Source: Dyella kyungheensis (GTDB lineage Bacteria > Pseudomonadota > Gammaproteobacteria > Xanthomonadales > Rhodanobacteraceae). Taken from it: a stretch of DNA of 64,000 nucleotides. Of the stretch, positions 1 through 9,184 are shown in pieces. The stretch covers positions 36,931 through 100,930 of the forward strand of contig NZ_JADIKC010000011.1 of NCBI RefSeq assembly GCF_016905005.1, read 5' to 3'. The stretch's first letter is position 1, and every line of letters begins with the position of its first letter. The notes under the pieces were generated by a model. The model saw only the letters and a list, made by a program, of their open reading frames with translations. It was not told where the DNA came from and did not search any database. Both the position numbers and the translations under genes were made by a program.

Positions 1-557
1 ATGAAGCCGTCCTGGAAGGCGCCGACTTCACCGAGGCGAAGCTGGACTCGGTGTCGTTCGACAAAGCGGTACTGGTAAGCGCGCTCTTTACCAAAGCCTG
101 GCTGGCGTCGGCGAAATTCGACGGAGCGGCGCTGACGGATGCGAACTTCTCCAACGCGATGCTCGCCGCGGTCGATTTCAAGAGCGTGCAGGGCCGCAAC
201 CTGGCCGGCGTGACGTTCTCCACCGCCTTCCTGGTGGGCGCGACCTTCGCCAACGTCAGCACGTCCCGGTCGCGAGACGTGCGCACGGATTTCTCCTCGG
301 CCTGTCTTGCCGGCGCCGATTTTTCGCAGGCCTCGCTGGCGGACGCGATTCTCAGCAGCGCGCAATTGTCCTCCGGCGATGGCGAGATCAAGGTCATCGA
401 CAACAAGACTGGCGCGAGTGAATCGTTCTTTTACGAGAAGACCAAGCTGGACACCAACACGACCGGCGTCACCACCACGTGTCCGGACGGACATCTTGGC
501 CAATGCCGTATCGACCAGCTCTACGTGAGGCCGGTGCCGAAGGAGTGGAGGTACTGA
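1..557 (+). CDS. Pentapeptide-repeat protein, C-terminal part
   Basis: The reading frame is open from the window edge (first full codon at 3) to the TGA at 555-557, so the start lies outside the window. The translation shows successive five-residue units of the A(D/N)LXX kind: GADFTEAKLDSVSFDKA, then GAALTDANFSNAMLAAVDF, and later GADFSQASLADAILSSAQL. Such repeats fold as a right-handed quadrilateral beta-helix. The last 50 residues leave the repeat and hold two Cys (TTCPDGHLGQC). The biochemical role of most pentapeptide-repeat proteins is unknown and nothing here narrows it. It converges on the sulfur permease pair across a 55-bp gap. Confidence 0.75.
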   Translation, partial: EAVLEGADFTEAKLDSVSFDKAVLVSALFTKAWLASAKFDGAALTDANFSNAMLAAVDFKSVQGRNLAGVTFSTAFLVGATFANVSTSRSRDVRTDFSSACLAGADFSQASLADAILSSAQLSSGDGEIKVIDNKTGASESFFYEKTKLDTNTTGVTTTCPDGHLGQCRIDQLYVRPVPKEWRY

Positions 558-612
558 GCAGGGCAGCGCCTCGACGCTCCTGGCTCGACGAGAGCGAGCG
601 GCACACGCTTGA

Positions 613-1029
613 TCAGGCGGAGCGTGCGGGTACGCGCGCTCCGAGCCACCAGCCCAGAGCCATGCTTGCCACAAGCACGAACACCGACGAGTAGCCACCG
701 CTCAAGGACGCGAATGCGGGGCCGGGGCAATAGCCGGCGACGCCCCAGCCGACGCCGAACAGCAACGCGCCAAACACCAAACGTGGGTCGATGCGCGTTG
801 CATCGGGCACGCGGAAGCTGTCGTCGAACCACGGTCTCGAACCGCGCCACACCCAGCGGTAACCGATGGCCGTGGTCAGCACGGCACCCGCCATCACGAA
901 CAGAAGGCGAGGGTTCCAGGCACCGGCGACATCCAGAAAACCGAGCACGACGGCAGGATCGGTCATGCCCGCCAGGCTCAGACCCAAGCCGAACAGCAGG
1001 CCAGCCAGCAACGCAGTCACCATCTTCAT
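613..1029 (-). CDS. YeeE/YedE-type sulfur-compound permease, second half (DUF6691 family)
   Basis: The 138-residue inner-membrane protein has about four hydrophobic segments and the conserved GVGWGVAGYCPGPAF motif, with Cys101. In the YeeE/YedE (TsuA, PmpA/PmpB) family such Cys residues line the path for thiosulfate or other sulfur species. The start at 1029 was chosen because its ATGA overlaps the stop of the upstream partner gene, the usual arrangement for this split permease. The longer open frame upstream reads through the partner out of frame and is arginine-rich. Substrate is inferred only from the family. Confidence 0.82.
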   Translation of the reverse strand: MKMVTALLAGLLFGLGLSLAGMTDPAVVLGFLDVAGAWNPRLLFVMAGAVLTTAIGYRWVWRGSRPWFDDSFRVPDATRIDPRLVFGALLFGVGWGVAGYCPGPAFASLSGGYSSVFVLVASMALGWWLGARVPARSA

Positions 1030-1451
1030 GTGCCGAGTCCTCCCAGCAGATGTCGAATGACGAACACAGTGGCCATGGCAGCGGCCACGAAAAGCGCCGT
1101 GGCCAGCAGCGAGCGTCGTGACAGGCGGGCGACGCCGCACACGCCATGGCCACTGGTGCAGCCACCGCCGAGCCGCGTGCCAAAACCGACCAGCACGCCC
1201 GCTGCCGCCATCCAGGGCAAGGAAACCACCGGGGCGCCGATGACGCTCTCGCCGCGCAAGAGAAGTAGCAGCCATGGCGCCGCAACGACGCCGATCAGGA
1301 AAGCGATGCGCCATTCGCGATCGCCCGCGCCGGCCAACAGGCCGCTGGCAATGCCGCTGATACCGGCAATGCGACCCAGCGCCGCCATCAGCCAGACCGC
1401 GGAGAGCCCGATCATGACGCCGCCCATCAGGGACGAGATCCAGGGATGCAT
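1026..1451 (-). CDS. YeeE/YedE-type sulfur-compound permease, first half
   Basis: This 141-residue membrane protein carries the family signature GTRLGGGCTSGHGVCG with Cys98 and Cys105, between hydrophobic helices. It overlaps the second permease half by 4 nt, so the two are translationally coupled and probably form one transport unit equivalent to a full-length YeeE. Related split pairs (PmpA/PmpB) often accompany sulfur-oxidation or persulfide genes, but no sulfur enzyme or regulator is visible here. The only neighbour upstream is the IclR regulator of the fucose genes, on the same strand 78 bp away; co-transcription is possible but unlikely on functional grounds. Confidence 0.82.
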   Translation of the reverse strand: MHPWISSLMGGVMIGLSAVWLMAALGRIAGISGIASGLLAGAGDREWRIAFLIGVVAAPWLLLLLRGESVIGAPVVSLPWMAAAGVLVGFGTRLGGGCTSGHGVCGVARLSRRSLLATALFVAAAMATVFVIRHLLGGLGT

Positions 1452-1529
1452 GCCGGCATGCCTATTCGTCTGTGCGATGCAGCGAATATAGGCCCCGCCA
1501 TCGCCGGAATACCAGCGTTCGCTATGGCC

Positions 1530-2309
1530 TCAGTTGTCCAGCGACGAGGTGGAACGATGATCCAGCGCCCCGGATACTTCGTTCGCCGCGTCGACCAGCA
1601 ACCTGGTGGTGCTCGCCATGGTCATGCCGGAGCCTCGCCGTTCGATGAAGGGAATGGTGATCGCGCAGATGGCCCGGTCGTGTTGCATCACCGGCGCGGA
1701 AATGTCGGTGACGCCATCGACCACCTGGCTCGCAATGGTGGCGACGCCGGCCGTGCGGATGTCGCGGATCGCCGTCTCGATCGGTGGGCGCTGCAACTGC
1801 GGCTCGTGCGCGATCATCATGCTGAACCAGCGTTCGCGCGTGGCGTCGTCCTGCCACGCCAGCAACACATAGCCCGACGCGGAATGGGAGATCGGGCGGC
1901 GATGGCCCACGCGCACGACCAGGCCGATTTCGCCCGGCGGATCGACGCGCGCGATCACCACGATCTGCTCCTGTGACGGAACGACCAGATGGCACGACTG
2001 GTCGATGTCCTCCGCAAGCCGGTGCATGATGGGCAGGGCGGTTTCGACCAGGCTCTTGACTGGCGGCTGTTCCATGCCCAGCCGGAACAGTCGCGGTGTG
2101 ATCGAGTAACGGCCTTCGCCATCCGGACGGCTGATGTAATCGCGTTCTTCCAGCACCTGCAGCATGCGGAAGATTTCGCCGCGCGAACGGCCGACGCCTT
2201 CGGAGATCTCCGCAATGGTCAGCGGTGCGACAGCGCGGGCCAGCAGTTCAAGGATGTCCAATCCCTTGTCGAGGGCGGGAGCGCGGTATTTGGGAGACTC
2301 AGCAGTCAT
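1530..2309 (-). CDS. IclR-family transcriptional regulator, likely L-fucose regulator
   Basis: The 259-residue protein has the IclR plan: an N-terminal winged helix-turn-helix at about residues 12-70 (TIAEISEGVGRSRGEIFRML as recognition region) and a C-terminal effector-binding domain at about 80-250. It is divergent from the fucP-like permease and stands beside a full L-fucose pathway, so it is the obvious regulator of that pathway; the ligand (fucose, fuconate or a keto acid) is inference. ATG 2309 was chosen because the HTH starts about 12 residues later, the usual spacing. An open frame continues to 2441, but that would place the operator-like palindrome at 2413-2433 inside the coding region. 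Confidence 0.88.
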   Translation of the reverse strand: MTAESPKYRAPALDKGLDILELLARAVAPLTIAEISEGVGRSRGEIFRMLQVLEERDYISRPDGEGRYSITPRLFRLGMEQPPVKSLVETALPIMHRLAEDIDQSCHLVVPSQEQIVVIARVDPPGEIGLVVRVGHRRPISHSASGYVLLAWQDDATRERWFSMMIAHEPQLQRPPIETAIRDIRTAGVATIASQVVDGVTDISAPVMQHDRAICAITIPFIERRGSGMTMASTTRLLVDAANEVSGALDHRSTSSLDN

Positions 2310-2412
2310 AAGCGTCCGTGATTTTGAGTGGCTCGTCATGCAGCCCATGGGCGGACCATCCGAGGAAAACCGCGGTCTCGCCCCTGCCATGCTGCGCCGC
2401 AGCTTGTGGTAC

Positions 2413-2433
2413 ATATAAACTATAAGTTCATAT
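2413..2433. promoter_or_regulatory. Operator-like palindrome A in the iclR-fucP divergent gap
   Basis: Arms ATATAAACT and AGTTCATAT flank a 3-nt spacer (ATA); only one of nine positions fails to pair. It lies 103 bp upstream of the regulator start and 64 bp upstream of the permease start, where a divergent regulator would act. A near-identical site precedes the TonB receptor (23999-24019). Confidence 0.6.
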
Positions 2434-2497
2434 TTGCACAAATGTTGCGCCCCGTGCAGATGGGCGGGCGCTCGCCAATGGCCGGAGGATGATATTC

Positions 2498-3799
2498 ATG
2501 CACCCACAAGCCGCGCCGATCACGGCGGGCGGTCGCCTTCGCAACAAAGTTCCGCTGTTGCCCCTTGCCCTGATCGTAAGTCTTTTTTTCCTCTGGGGCG
2601 TGGCGAACAACCTCAATGACGTGCTGGTAGCGCAATTCAAGAAAACCTTCACGCTGTCCGATTTCCAGGCCGCGCTGGTACAGAGCGCGTTCTATCTTGG
2701 GTATTTCGTCGTCGCGCTGCCCGCCGGCGCCTATATGCGGCGATACGGTTACAAGTCGGCGGTCGTGCTGGGATTGTGCCTGTATGGCGCGGGGGCACTC
2801 CTGTTCTGGCCGGCGGCGGTGTTTGCAACCTACGGCATGTTCCTCGCCGCATTGTTTGTCATCGCGTGTGGACTGGCCTTCCTCGAGACCTCGGCCAACC
2901 CCTATGTGACGCTGCTGGGTCCGGCATCATCGGCTGCGGCGCGGCTCAATCTGGCGCAGGCATTCAATCCGCTGGGCTCGATCGCTGGCGTGCTGATCGG
3001 GCAGCAATTCATTTTCGATGGCGTGACGCATACGCCTGCGGAACTCGCCGCCATGAGTGCAGGTGCGCGCGAGGCTTTCATGAAGAGTGAGGCCGCCGCC
3101 GTGCAGTTGCCTTACCTGATCATCGGCCTGGCGGTAATCTTCTGGGCGGTGGTGATCGTGCTGACGCGATTCCCGTCGGTGGGCGTCCGCGAGGAAGGGG
3201 TGCCGCTCGAACGGGGCGTGCTGAGGCGCTTGTTGCGCGATGGCCGGCTGCTGGGCGCCGTCGCGGCGCAGTTCTTCTATGTGGGCGCGCAAGTGGCGAT
3301 CTTCAGTCACATGATCCGCTATGCGGAGGCGACCCTGCCGGGCACGGCGGACAAGTCGGCGGCCGGTTTCGTCACGGCCGGGCTGGTCTGCTTCATGGTG
3401 GGGCGTTTTGCCGGCGCGGCGTTGATGAAGCGCCTGAAGGCGTCGCGCGTGCTGGCGTGGTTCGCGCTGATCAACGTGCTGCTGATGGCCATGGCTGCGC
3501 TTGCGCCGGGGCGTGAGGGCGTCTATGCGCTGGTTGCATCGAGTTTCTTCATGTCGGTGATGTATCCGACCATCTTCGCGCTGGGCGTGGAAGGCAGGAG
3601 CGACGACGAGCGGAAGTTCGGCGCGGCCCTGCTGGTGATGTCGATCGTCGGCGGCGCCGTGCTCACCGCCGTGATGGGTGTGGTGTCGGATCGCGTCGGC
3701 ATCGCGCACGCGATGCTGGTTCCCGCGCTGTGTTTCGTGGCGATCTTCCTGTTCGCACAACAGGCATGGCAGCGGGCGCCGGCGAGGGTGCCGGCATGA
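2498..3799 (+). CDS. fucP: FucP-family sugar/proton symporter, likely L-fucose permease
   Basis: The 433-residue major-facilitator protein with about 12 hydrophobic segments opens with LIVSLFFLWGVANNLNDVLV, the characteristic first helix of the FHS/FucP family. It is expected to import L-fucose with protons across the inner membrane. ATG 2498 is preferred over ATG 2489 because GGAGG at 2484-2488 sits 9 nt before it, while 2489 abuts the GGAGG. The gene overlaps the mutarotase by ATGA (3796-3799), so the two are coupled. FucP relatives also carry glucose, galactose or N-acetylglucosamine; the fucose assignment rests on the neighbouring pathway. Confidence 0.88.
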   Translation: MHPQAAPITAGGRLRNKVPLLPLALIVSLFFLWGVANNLNDVLVAQFKKTFTLSDFQAALVQSAFYLGYFVVALPAGAYMRRYGYKSAVVLGLCLYGAGALLFWPAAVFATYGMFLAALFVIACGLAFLETSANPYVTLLGPASSAAARLNLAQAFNPLGSIAGVLIGQQFIFDGVTHTPAELAAMSAGAREAFMKSEAAAVQLPYLIIGLAVIFWAVVIVLTRFPSVGVREEGVPLERGVLRRLLRDGRLLGAVAAQFFYVGAQVAIFSHMIRYAEATLPGTADKSAAGFVTAGLVCFMVGRFAGAALMKRLKASRVLAWFALINVLLMAMAALAPGREGVYALVASSFFMSVMYPTIFALGVEGRSDDERKFGAALLVMSIVGGAVLTAVMGVVSDRVGIAHAMLVPALCFVAIFLFAQQAWQRAPARVPA

Positions 3800-4146
3800 G
3801 CTGGCAATGCCTGGCACTGGACCTGCGCGACGATCCCGCGCTCATCGCCGAATACGAACACTGGCATCGCCGCGAGAACATCTGGCCGGACATCGTGGCG
3901 TCGATTCGCCAGGCCGGCATCGAGGACATGCAGATCTTCCGCACGGGTACCCGGCTAGTCATGCTGATGCGAGTGGCGCCGGATTTCGATGCCGACGCGA
4001 AGGCTCGCGCCGATGCCGCCAGCGAGCGCGTGCAGGCCTGGGAAAACCTTATGTCAAAGTTCCAGCAACCGCTGCCGTGGTCCGGCGCAGGGCAGAAGTG
4101 GGTGCCGATGCAGCGGATCTTCGATCTGGCCGAATGCGCCGACTGA
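3796..4146 (+). CDS. L-fucose mutarotase (RhaM-like / DUF718 fold)
   Basis: The 116-residue cytoplasmic protein belongs to the L-rhamnose mutarotase family. Visible family features are the early EYEHWHRRENIWPDI stretch with the conserved His and Trp, and a C-terminal PMQRIFDL segment. In X. campestris the member of this family in the fucose cluster interconverts alpha- and beta-L-fucose, supplying the anomer used by the dehydrogenase. The start overlaps the permease stop by 4 nt. The stop abuts the stop of lldD on the other strand with no gap, so the two operons converge without a visible terminator. Confidence 0.86.
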   Translation: MSWQCLALDLRDDPALIAEYEHWHRRENIWPDIVASIRQAGIEDMQIFRTGTRLVMLMRVAPDFDADAKARADAASERVQAWENLMSKFQQPLPWSGAGQKWVPMQRIFDLAECAD

Positions 4147-5292
4147 TCAGCCGTTACGCCACAGGATGTCACGTGAGATGCGGGTGGCGTCGCGCTGCCC
4201 GGTCAAGGCCATGGTGACGCTCAGCTCGCGCCGGATCAGCTCGATCGCCTGCGTCACGCCTTGCTGTCCGTGGGCACCGAGTCCGTAGAGGAAGGCTTTG
4301 CCGATAAGGCCGGCGCGCGCGCCCAGTGCCAACGCCTTGATCAGATCCTGGCCGCTGGTGATGCCGCTGTCGAACAGCACTTCGGTGCGGCCCGCGACGG
4401 CATCGACGATCGAAGGGAGCACATCGATGGTGGCGGGCGCACCATCCAGCTGCCGGCCGCCGTGATTGGAAACCACGATGGCATCGACGCCGTGTTCGAC
4501 GGCCAGGTGCGCATCCTGCGGATCCAGGATGCCCTTGATGATCAGCTTGCCCGGCCATTCCTCGCGTATCCAGGCGAGGTCATTCCAGTTCAGCGTGGGA
4601 TCGAACTGGTTGGCGATCCATTGCGCCAGCGTAGTCAGGCTGTCGGCCCCTTGAATGCGTCCATCCAGATTGCCGAACGAACGGCTCGGCGCCTTGAGCA
4701 CGTTCCAGACCCAGCGCGGCTTGCTCATGATGTCGAACAGGTTGCGCAGCGTCACCTTGGGCGGCACCGAAAGGCCGTTCTTGATTTCGCGATGGCGCTG
4801 GCCCTGCACGGTGAGATCGGCCGTCAGCATCAAGGCGGAGCATTGCGCGGCGCGGGCGCGGCGGATCAGCTCGCGGGTAAAGCCGCGGTCGCGCATCACG
4901 TAGACCTGGAACCAGAACGGCGTATCGCAGGCGGCACGCACCTGCTCGATCGAGCAGATCGATACGGTGCTGAGGCAAAACGGAATACCCGCTTCGGCCG
5001 CGGCGCGCGCACCGAGGATCTCGCCGCTGCCGTGCTGCAGTCCGGTCAGTCCGGTCGGCGCGATGGCGAGCGGCATGCTGACCGGCGCGCCGAGGATGGT
5101 GGTTCCCAGTGAGCGATGATCCACGTTCTGCATGACGCGCTGGCGCAGCTGCAGGCGATCGAAGGCGCGCCGGTTTTCGCGCAGTGTCGTTTCATCGTAC
5201 GAGCCGCGGTCGGCGTACTCGAAGAAGGCCCGGGGCACCCGCCGGCGAGCGATCTCGCGAAGGTCGGCGATATTTGTCACGGGCGTCTTCAT
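4147..5292 (-). CDS. lldD: FMN-dependent L-lactate dehydrogenase
   Basis: The 381-residue protein is a full-length alpha-hydroxy-acid dehydrogenase with the FMN-linked TIM-barrel fold. The active-site motif SNHGGRQLDG is present with His277 and Arg280, Lys253 lies in LIIKGI, and the DSGITSG phosphate-binding loop of FMN follows near 308. It oxidises L-lactate to pyruvate at the membrane. Here it is the last gene of the fucose operon, which makes sense because the final lyase/hydrolase step of this pathway releases L-lactate. The gap to the dehydratase gene is 3 nt. Confidence 0.92.
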   Translation of the reverse strand: MKTPVTNIADLREIARRRVPRAFFEYADRGSYDETTLRENRRAFDRLQLRQRVMQNVDHRSLGTTILGAPVSMPLAIAPTGLTGLQHGSGEILGARAAAEAGIPFCLSTVSICSIEQVRAACDTPFWFQVYVMRDRGFTRELIRRARAAQCSALMLTADLTVQGQRHREIKNGLSVPPKVTLRNLFDIMSKPRWVWNVLKAPSRSFGNLDGRIQGADSLTTLAQWIANQFDPTLNWNDLAWIREEWPGKLIIKGILDPQDAHLAVEHGVDAIVVSNHGGRQLDGAPATIDVLPSIVDAVAGRTEVLFDSGITSGQDLIKALALGARAGLIGKAFLYGLGAHGQQGVTQAIELIRRELSVTMALTGQRDATRISRDILWRNG

Positions 5293-5295
5293 GGC

Positions 5296-6615
5296 TTATC
5301 CCACCGCTGTCTTGGGAGCGTTCTTCCACACGATTCCGCCGGGAAACAGATGGTCGCGGATCGAGGCGTCGTGCATGCGCACGGAGAACCCCGGTGCGGT
5401 GGGCGCCAGGTAGCGCCCTTCCGCGATCGCTACCGGTTCCACGAAATGCTCGTGCAGATGATCGACGAATTCGATCGCACGATCCTCCTTCTTGCCCGTG
5501 ATGGCCACGAAATCGGCCATGGCCAGGTGCTGCACCAGCTCGCACAGCCCCACGCCGCCTGCGTGGGGAAAGACGCGTACACCGAAGTGGGCGGCCAGCA
5601 GCAGGATGGCCAGGTTCTCGTTCACGCCACCCACGCGCGCCGCATCGATCTGGATCAGGTCGACCGCCTGCGCCTGCAGCAGCTGCTTGAACAGGACCCG
5701 GTTCTGGCCGTGCTCGCCGGTGGAGATGGGGATGGGCGAAATGCCTTGCCGGATCGCCGCGTGGCCCAGCACGTCGTCGGGGTTGGTCGGTTCCTCGACC
5801 CAGGCCAGGCCGATGTCCTTCAGCGGCTTGAGCCATTCGATAGCCGTCTGGACGTCCCAACGCTGGTTGGCGTCCACCGCGATGGCGATGTCCGGACCCA
5901 CCGCCTCGCGCGCGAGACGGCAGCGCCGCAGGTCGTCCTCCATGCGCAGGCCGACCTTGAGCTTGATGGTGCGAAAACCGTCCGCCACGGCTTTTTTGGC
6001 CAGGCGCTGCATCTTTTCGTCCGAATAGCCGAGCCAGCCGGGCGAGGTGGTATAGGCAGGGTAGCCTTCGCTCTCCAGCTGGGCGATGCGATCCTGCTTG
6101 TGCGGTTCGGCCGCTCGAAGCATCTCGAGTGCCCGGGCGGGCGTCAGCGCATCCGTGAGATAGCGGAAGTCGATCTGGGCGACCAGTTGTTCGGGCGTCA
6201 TGTCCGCAATGAAACGCCAGACCGGCTTGTGCGCCATGCGCGCGGCCAAGTCCCATGCGGCATTGATGACTGCGCCGATCGCCATGTGCATCACGCCCTT
6301 CTCGGGGCCGAGCCAGCGCAGCTGGGAATCGCCGGTGAGCTGCCTCGCGAATGCGCCGAGATCGTTGACGATATCGTCGACCGCACGACCGACCACCATG
6401 GGACGGAGTGCCGCCAGCGCGGTGGTCTGGACGTCGTTGCCGCGCCCGATGGTGAACACCAGCCCGTAACCGGCCAGGCCATCGGGTGCATTGGTCTTGA
6501 GCACGACGTAGGCGGCGGAGTAATCGGGATCGGGATTCATGGCATCCGAGCCGTCATGCGCCAGCGACGTCGGAAAGCGCACGTCGAACGTTTCCAGGGC
6601 GGTAATCTTCACCAT
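5296..6615 (-). CDS. L-fuconate dehydratase, enolase superfamily
   Basis: The 439-residue enzyme dehydrates L-fuconate to 2-keto-3-deoxy-L-fuconate. Its catalytic residues fall at the numbering I recall for X. campestris FucD: Lys218 and Lys220 (TIKLK), metal ligands Asp248 (AVDANQRWD), Glu274 (VEEPTN) and Glu301 (STGEHG), then Asp324, His351 (FPHAGG) and Glu382. That exact coincidence supports true orthology rather than a generic mandelate-racemase relative. ATG 6615 is preceded by GGAGG with about 9 nt spacing; the frame extends upstream to 6927 but there it only shadows the next gene. It is third from the end of the fucose operon after the FAH hydrolase. Confidence 0.94.
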
Positions 6616-6665
6616 CGTGGCCGGCCTCCGGTGCCGGGGATTCAATAAGAAAAAACGGGCGGCGT

Positions 6666-7523
6666 TCAGGCGAACGATGCGGGATAGGCGAGTACGTCCT
6701 GTCGCTGCCGGCCCAGTCCATCGATACCCAGTTCGATCACGTCGCCCGGCTTCAGATAGGTGGGCGGATGCAGGCCCAGGCCGACGCCGGCCGGCGTCCC
6801 CGTGCTGATCACGTCGCCCGGCATCAGCGTCATGTAACGGCTGATGTAGCTCACCAGTTGCGCCACGCCGAACACCATCGTGCGCGTGTTGCCGTTCTGG
6901 TAGCGGTGGCCGTTCACTTCGAGCCACAGGTTGAGCTTCTGCGGATCGGGAATCTCATCCTTGGTGACCAGCCACGGGCCGATCGGCCCGAAGGTGTCGC
7001 AGCTTTTGCCTTTCACCCATTGGCCGCCGTGTTCCAACTGGAATTCGCGCTCGGACAGGTCGTTGATCACCGCATAGCCGGCGACATGGTCGAGCGCCTG
7101 GTTGACGTCGACATAGCGGGTGACCTCGCCGATGATCACGCCAAGCTCCACTTCCCAGTCGGTCTTCACCGAGCCGCGTGGAATGACGACGGCATCATTG
7201 GCGCCGCCGATGGCCGTGGTGGCCTTCATGAAGAGCACCGGCTGCTCGGGCACCGGCGCGTTCGTTTCGGCGGCGTGGTCGGCGTAGTTCATGCCCACGC
7301 AGAGCATCTTGCCGACGTGCGCCACTGGCGCGCCAAAACGCGGCGTGCCATCGACACGGGGCAGGGTGGACGGATCGATCGCCTTCAGGCGGCGCAGGCC
7401 GTCGCGGGCGAGCACGCTTGCGCCGATGTCGTCGATCACGCCCGACAGATCGCGCAGGGCGCCGTCGCCATCGATCAGGCCCGGCTTCTCCGCGCCGCGT
7501 TCTCCATAACGGCAAAGTTTCAT
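6666..7523 (-). CDS. FAH-family hydrolase, likely 2,4-diketo-3-deoxy-L-fuconate hydrolase
   Basis: The 285-residue protein has the fumarylacetoacetase C-terminal fold. The family signature [10 protein letters not shown] is present, and the metal ligands are seen as Glu124 and Glu126 ([11 protein letters not shown]) and Asp155 (VINDLSERE). In the oxidative L-fucose route this step hydrolyses 2,4-diketo-3-deoxy-L-fuconate to pyruvate and L-lactate, which explains the lactate dehydrogenase in the same operon. The start at 7523 (MKLCRYG) is the usual FAH-type beginning. The gap to the upstream SDR gene is 13 nt, so co-transcription is nearly certain. Other FAH enzymes act on related diketo acids; context decides. 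Confidence 0.88.
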   Translation of the reverse strand: MKLCRYGERGAEKPGLIDGDGALRDLSGVIDDIGASVLARDGLRRLKAIDPSTLPRVDGTPRFGAPVAHVGKMLCVGMNYADHAAETNAPVPEQPVLFMKATTAIGGANDAVVIPRGSVKTDWEVELGVIIGEVTRYVDVNQALDHVAGYAVINDLSEREFQLEHGGQWVKGKSCDTFGPIGPWLVTKDEIPDPQKLNLWLEVNGHRYQNGNTRTMVFGVAQLVSYISRYMTLMPGDVISTGTPAGVGLGLHPPTYLKPGDVIELGIDGLGRQRQDVLAYPASFA

Positions 7524-7536
7524 GCAGTGGCTTCCA

Positions 7537-8283
7537 TCAGTTCGACCAGCCGCCATCCACGACATGGATGGTGCCGGTGGTAAAGGACGATTCGTCGGAG
7601 GCGAGATACACGGCGAGCGTGGCAATTTCCTCGGGCGTGCCAAGTCGTCCCATCGGTTGACGCGCGGTAAAGCTCTGCCAGGCGGCCTGCTCGTCGCCGC
7701 CGAGGGCGCGCACGCGTTCGCCGAGTGACGGCGTCTTGACCGTGCCCGGGCAGATCGCGTTGCAACGGATGCCAGCCGATACGTAATCGGCGGCGATGGA
7801 GCGCGTCAGGCCGATCACGGCCGCCTTGGTCGCACCATAGGCGAAACGATTGGGCACGCCCTTGATGCTCGAAGCGACCGACGACATGTTGACGATGCTG
7901 CCCGCGCCGCGGCTCAGCATGCCGGGTAGCACAGCGCGGCACAGATGGAACATGCTGTCCACGTTGATGGCGAACGAGCGTCGCCAACTGGCGTCATCGG
8001 TGTCGAGAATGGTGCCCGCGTGCACGTAGCCGGCGCAGTTGAACAGCACGTCGATGCGCTCCGTGGACGAGGCCAGCGCCTGGATCGCCGGGTCGTCGGT
8101 GACATCGAGCACATGCGTGCGGATTGAGGGATGGCTCGCCGCAAGCGATGCGAGGTTGCCCTCGTGGATGTCGGTGGCAAGCACGGTGGCACCGGCCTCG
8201 GCGAAGGCGAGCGCGGTGGCGCGACCGATGCCTGCTCCCGCGGCGGTGACGAGCGCGTGCTTGCCGGACAGGCGGCCGCTCAT
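7537..8283 (-). CDS. Short-chain dehydrogenase, likely 2-keto-3-deoxy-L-fuconate 4-dehydrogenase
   Basis: The 248-residue classical SDR has the Rossmann motif TAAGAGIG at 13-20, NCAG at 82-85, the catalytic Tyr149 and Lys153 (YGATK) with Ser134/135 before them, and the PG motif after the active site. It should oxidise C4 of 2-keto-3-deoxy-L-fuconate with NAD+. Start 8283 ([14 protein letters not shown]) fits the family, where the first strand begins about eight residues in. It lies 13 nt upstream of the FAH hydrolase gene, the enzyme that would use its product. Confidence 0.88.
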   Translation of the reverse strand: MSGRLSGKHALVTAAGAGIGRATALAFAEAGATVLATDIHEGNLASLAASHPSIRTHVLDVTDDPAIQALASSTERIDVLFNCAGYVHAGTILDTDDASWRRSFAINVDSMFHLCRAVLPGMLSRGAGSIVNMSSVASSIKGVPNRFAYGATKAAVIGLTRSIAADYVSAGIRCNAICPGTVKTPSLGERVRALGGDEQAAWQSFTARQPMGRLGTPEEIATLAVYLASDESSFTTGTIHVVDGGWSN

Positions 8284-8329
8284 GCACGGCACTCCGCGCG
8301 GGTGTCGATGCGATGCGTGAACCCGGTTT

Positions 8330-9184
8330 TCATGATGTTGCTCCCGATGCCGCCGCCGGCACGCGACCGGCGAGTGAATAGATCGTCGTGGCGTTGCCGC
8401 CAAACACGGCCGTCTCGTGGCGACGGGCAAACCGCCGCGTCAGTTTCTGCGCGCAGGCTTTCCATTGTTCGTAGGTGGCATGCGTGGTGAGCACGGGCCA
8501 GTCGCTGCCCCATAGCACGCGTTGCCCGCCGAAGCTTTCGAAGAGGTGCGCCACGTAAGGCTCGATGGCCGCCATGCCGTTGTTGAGATCGGCCTGCGTC
8601 AGCAGTCCCGACAATTTGCACGCAACATCCGGCACCTGGGCAACGCGGGCGATCGCGCCGGCCCATGAGGCGAATTGCCCGTCGGCGATGTTCGGTTTCG
8701 CGCCGTGGTCGACCACGGTGACCAAGCCCGAGTGCCGGGCCAGGCGCTGGGAAAGCGCGCGCAGATGCCGGTTGTCCACCAGCGCGTCGAACACCAGGCC
8801 ATGGTCGCGCAGGCAGTCGAACGCGCGATCGAGCGAGGGACGGGCGAGCCATTCCGTATCGGGAATGTCCTGCACCATGGGGCGGATGCCGCGCAGCAGG
8901 CCTTGTCCTTGTTCGACGAGGGCGGCGATGCGTTGCGTGGCATCGTCCGCCTCCATGTCGACCCAGCCGACGACGCCTAGCACGCCGTCGGTATGCCGGG
9001 CGATGTCGAACAGGAACAGCGTCTCGCGCTCGTCCGGTGCGGCCTGCACGAGGAGGCAGGCATCCGTCGCCGCTTCAAGATCGGAGGGAAGAAACGCGCG
9101 TTGCAGCGTGGCCGGAGCGTGTTCCAGCCAGCCATAGTCCAGGCGCGAGGGATCCCAGTAGTGGCGGTGCGCGTCGATGATCAT
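8330..9184 (-). CDS. Amidohydrolase, likely L-fuconolactone hydrolase
   Basis: The 284-residue TIM-barrel amidohydrolase of the PF04909 (Amidohydro_2) group has the metal motif HxH at His6 and His8 (DAHRHYWDP), a conserved Lys190 and the late Asp228 in LWGSDWP. In fucose clusters this family opens the 1,5-lactone made by fucose dehydrogenase to L-fuconate. The start overlaps the dehydrogenase stop (ATGA at 9181-9184), so lactone former and lactonase are translationally coupled. Relatives hydrolyse other sugar lactones such as rhamnono- or galactarolactone; the neighbours point to fuconolactone. Confidence 0.87.
   Translation of the reverse strand: MIIDAHRHYWDPSRLDYGWLEHAPATLQRAFLPSDLEAATDACLLVQAAPDERETLFLFDIARHTDGVLGVVGWVDMEADDATQRIAALVEQGQGLLRGIRPMVQDIPDTEWLARPSLDRAFDCLRDHGLVFDALVDNRHLRALSQRLARHSGLVTVVDHGAKPNIADGQFASWAGAIARVAQVPDVACKLSGLLTQADLNNGMAAIEPYVAHLFESFGGQRVLWGSDWPVLTTHATYEQWKACAQKLTRRFARRHETAVFGGNATTIYSLAGRVPAAASGATS

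Noticed and set aside
5116..6648. Plus-strand frame of 510 codons opposite the fuconate dehydratase
   Set aside because: The dehydratase has all catalytic residues; the opposite frame is a shadow.
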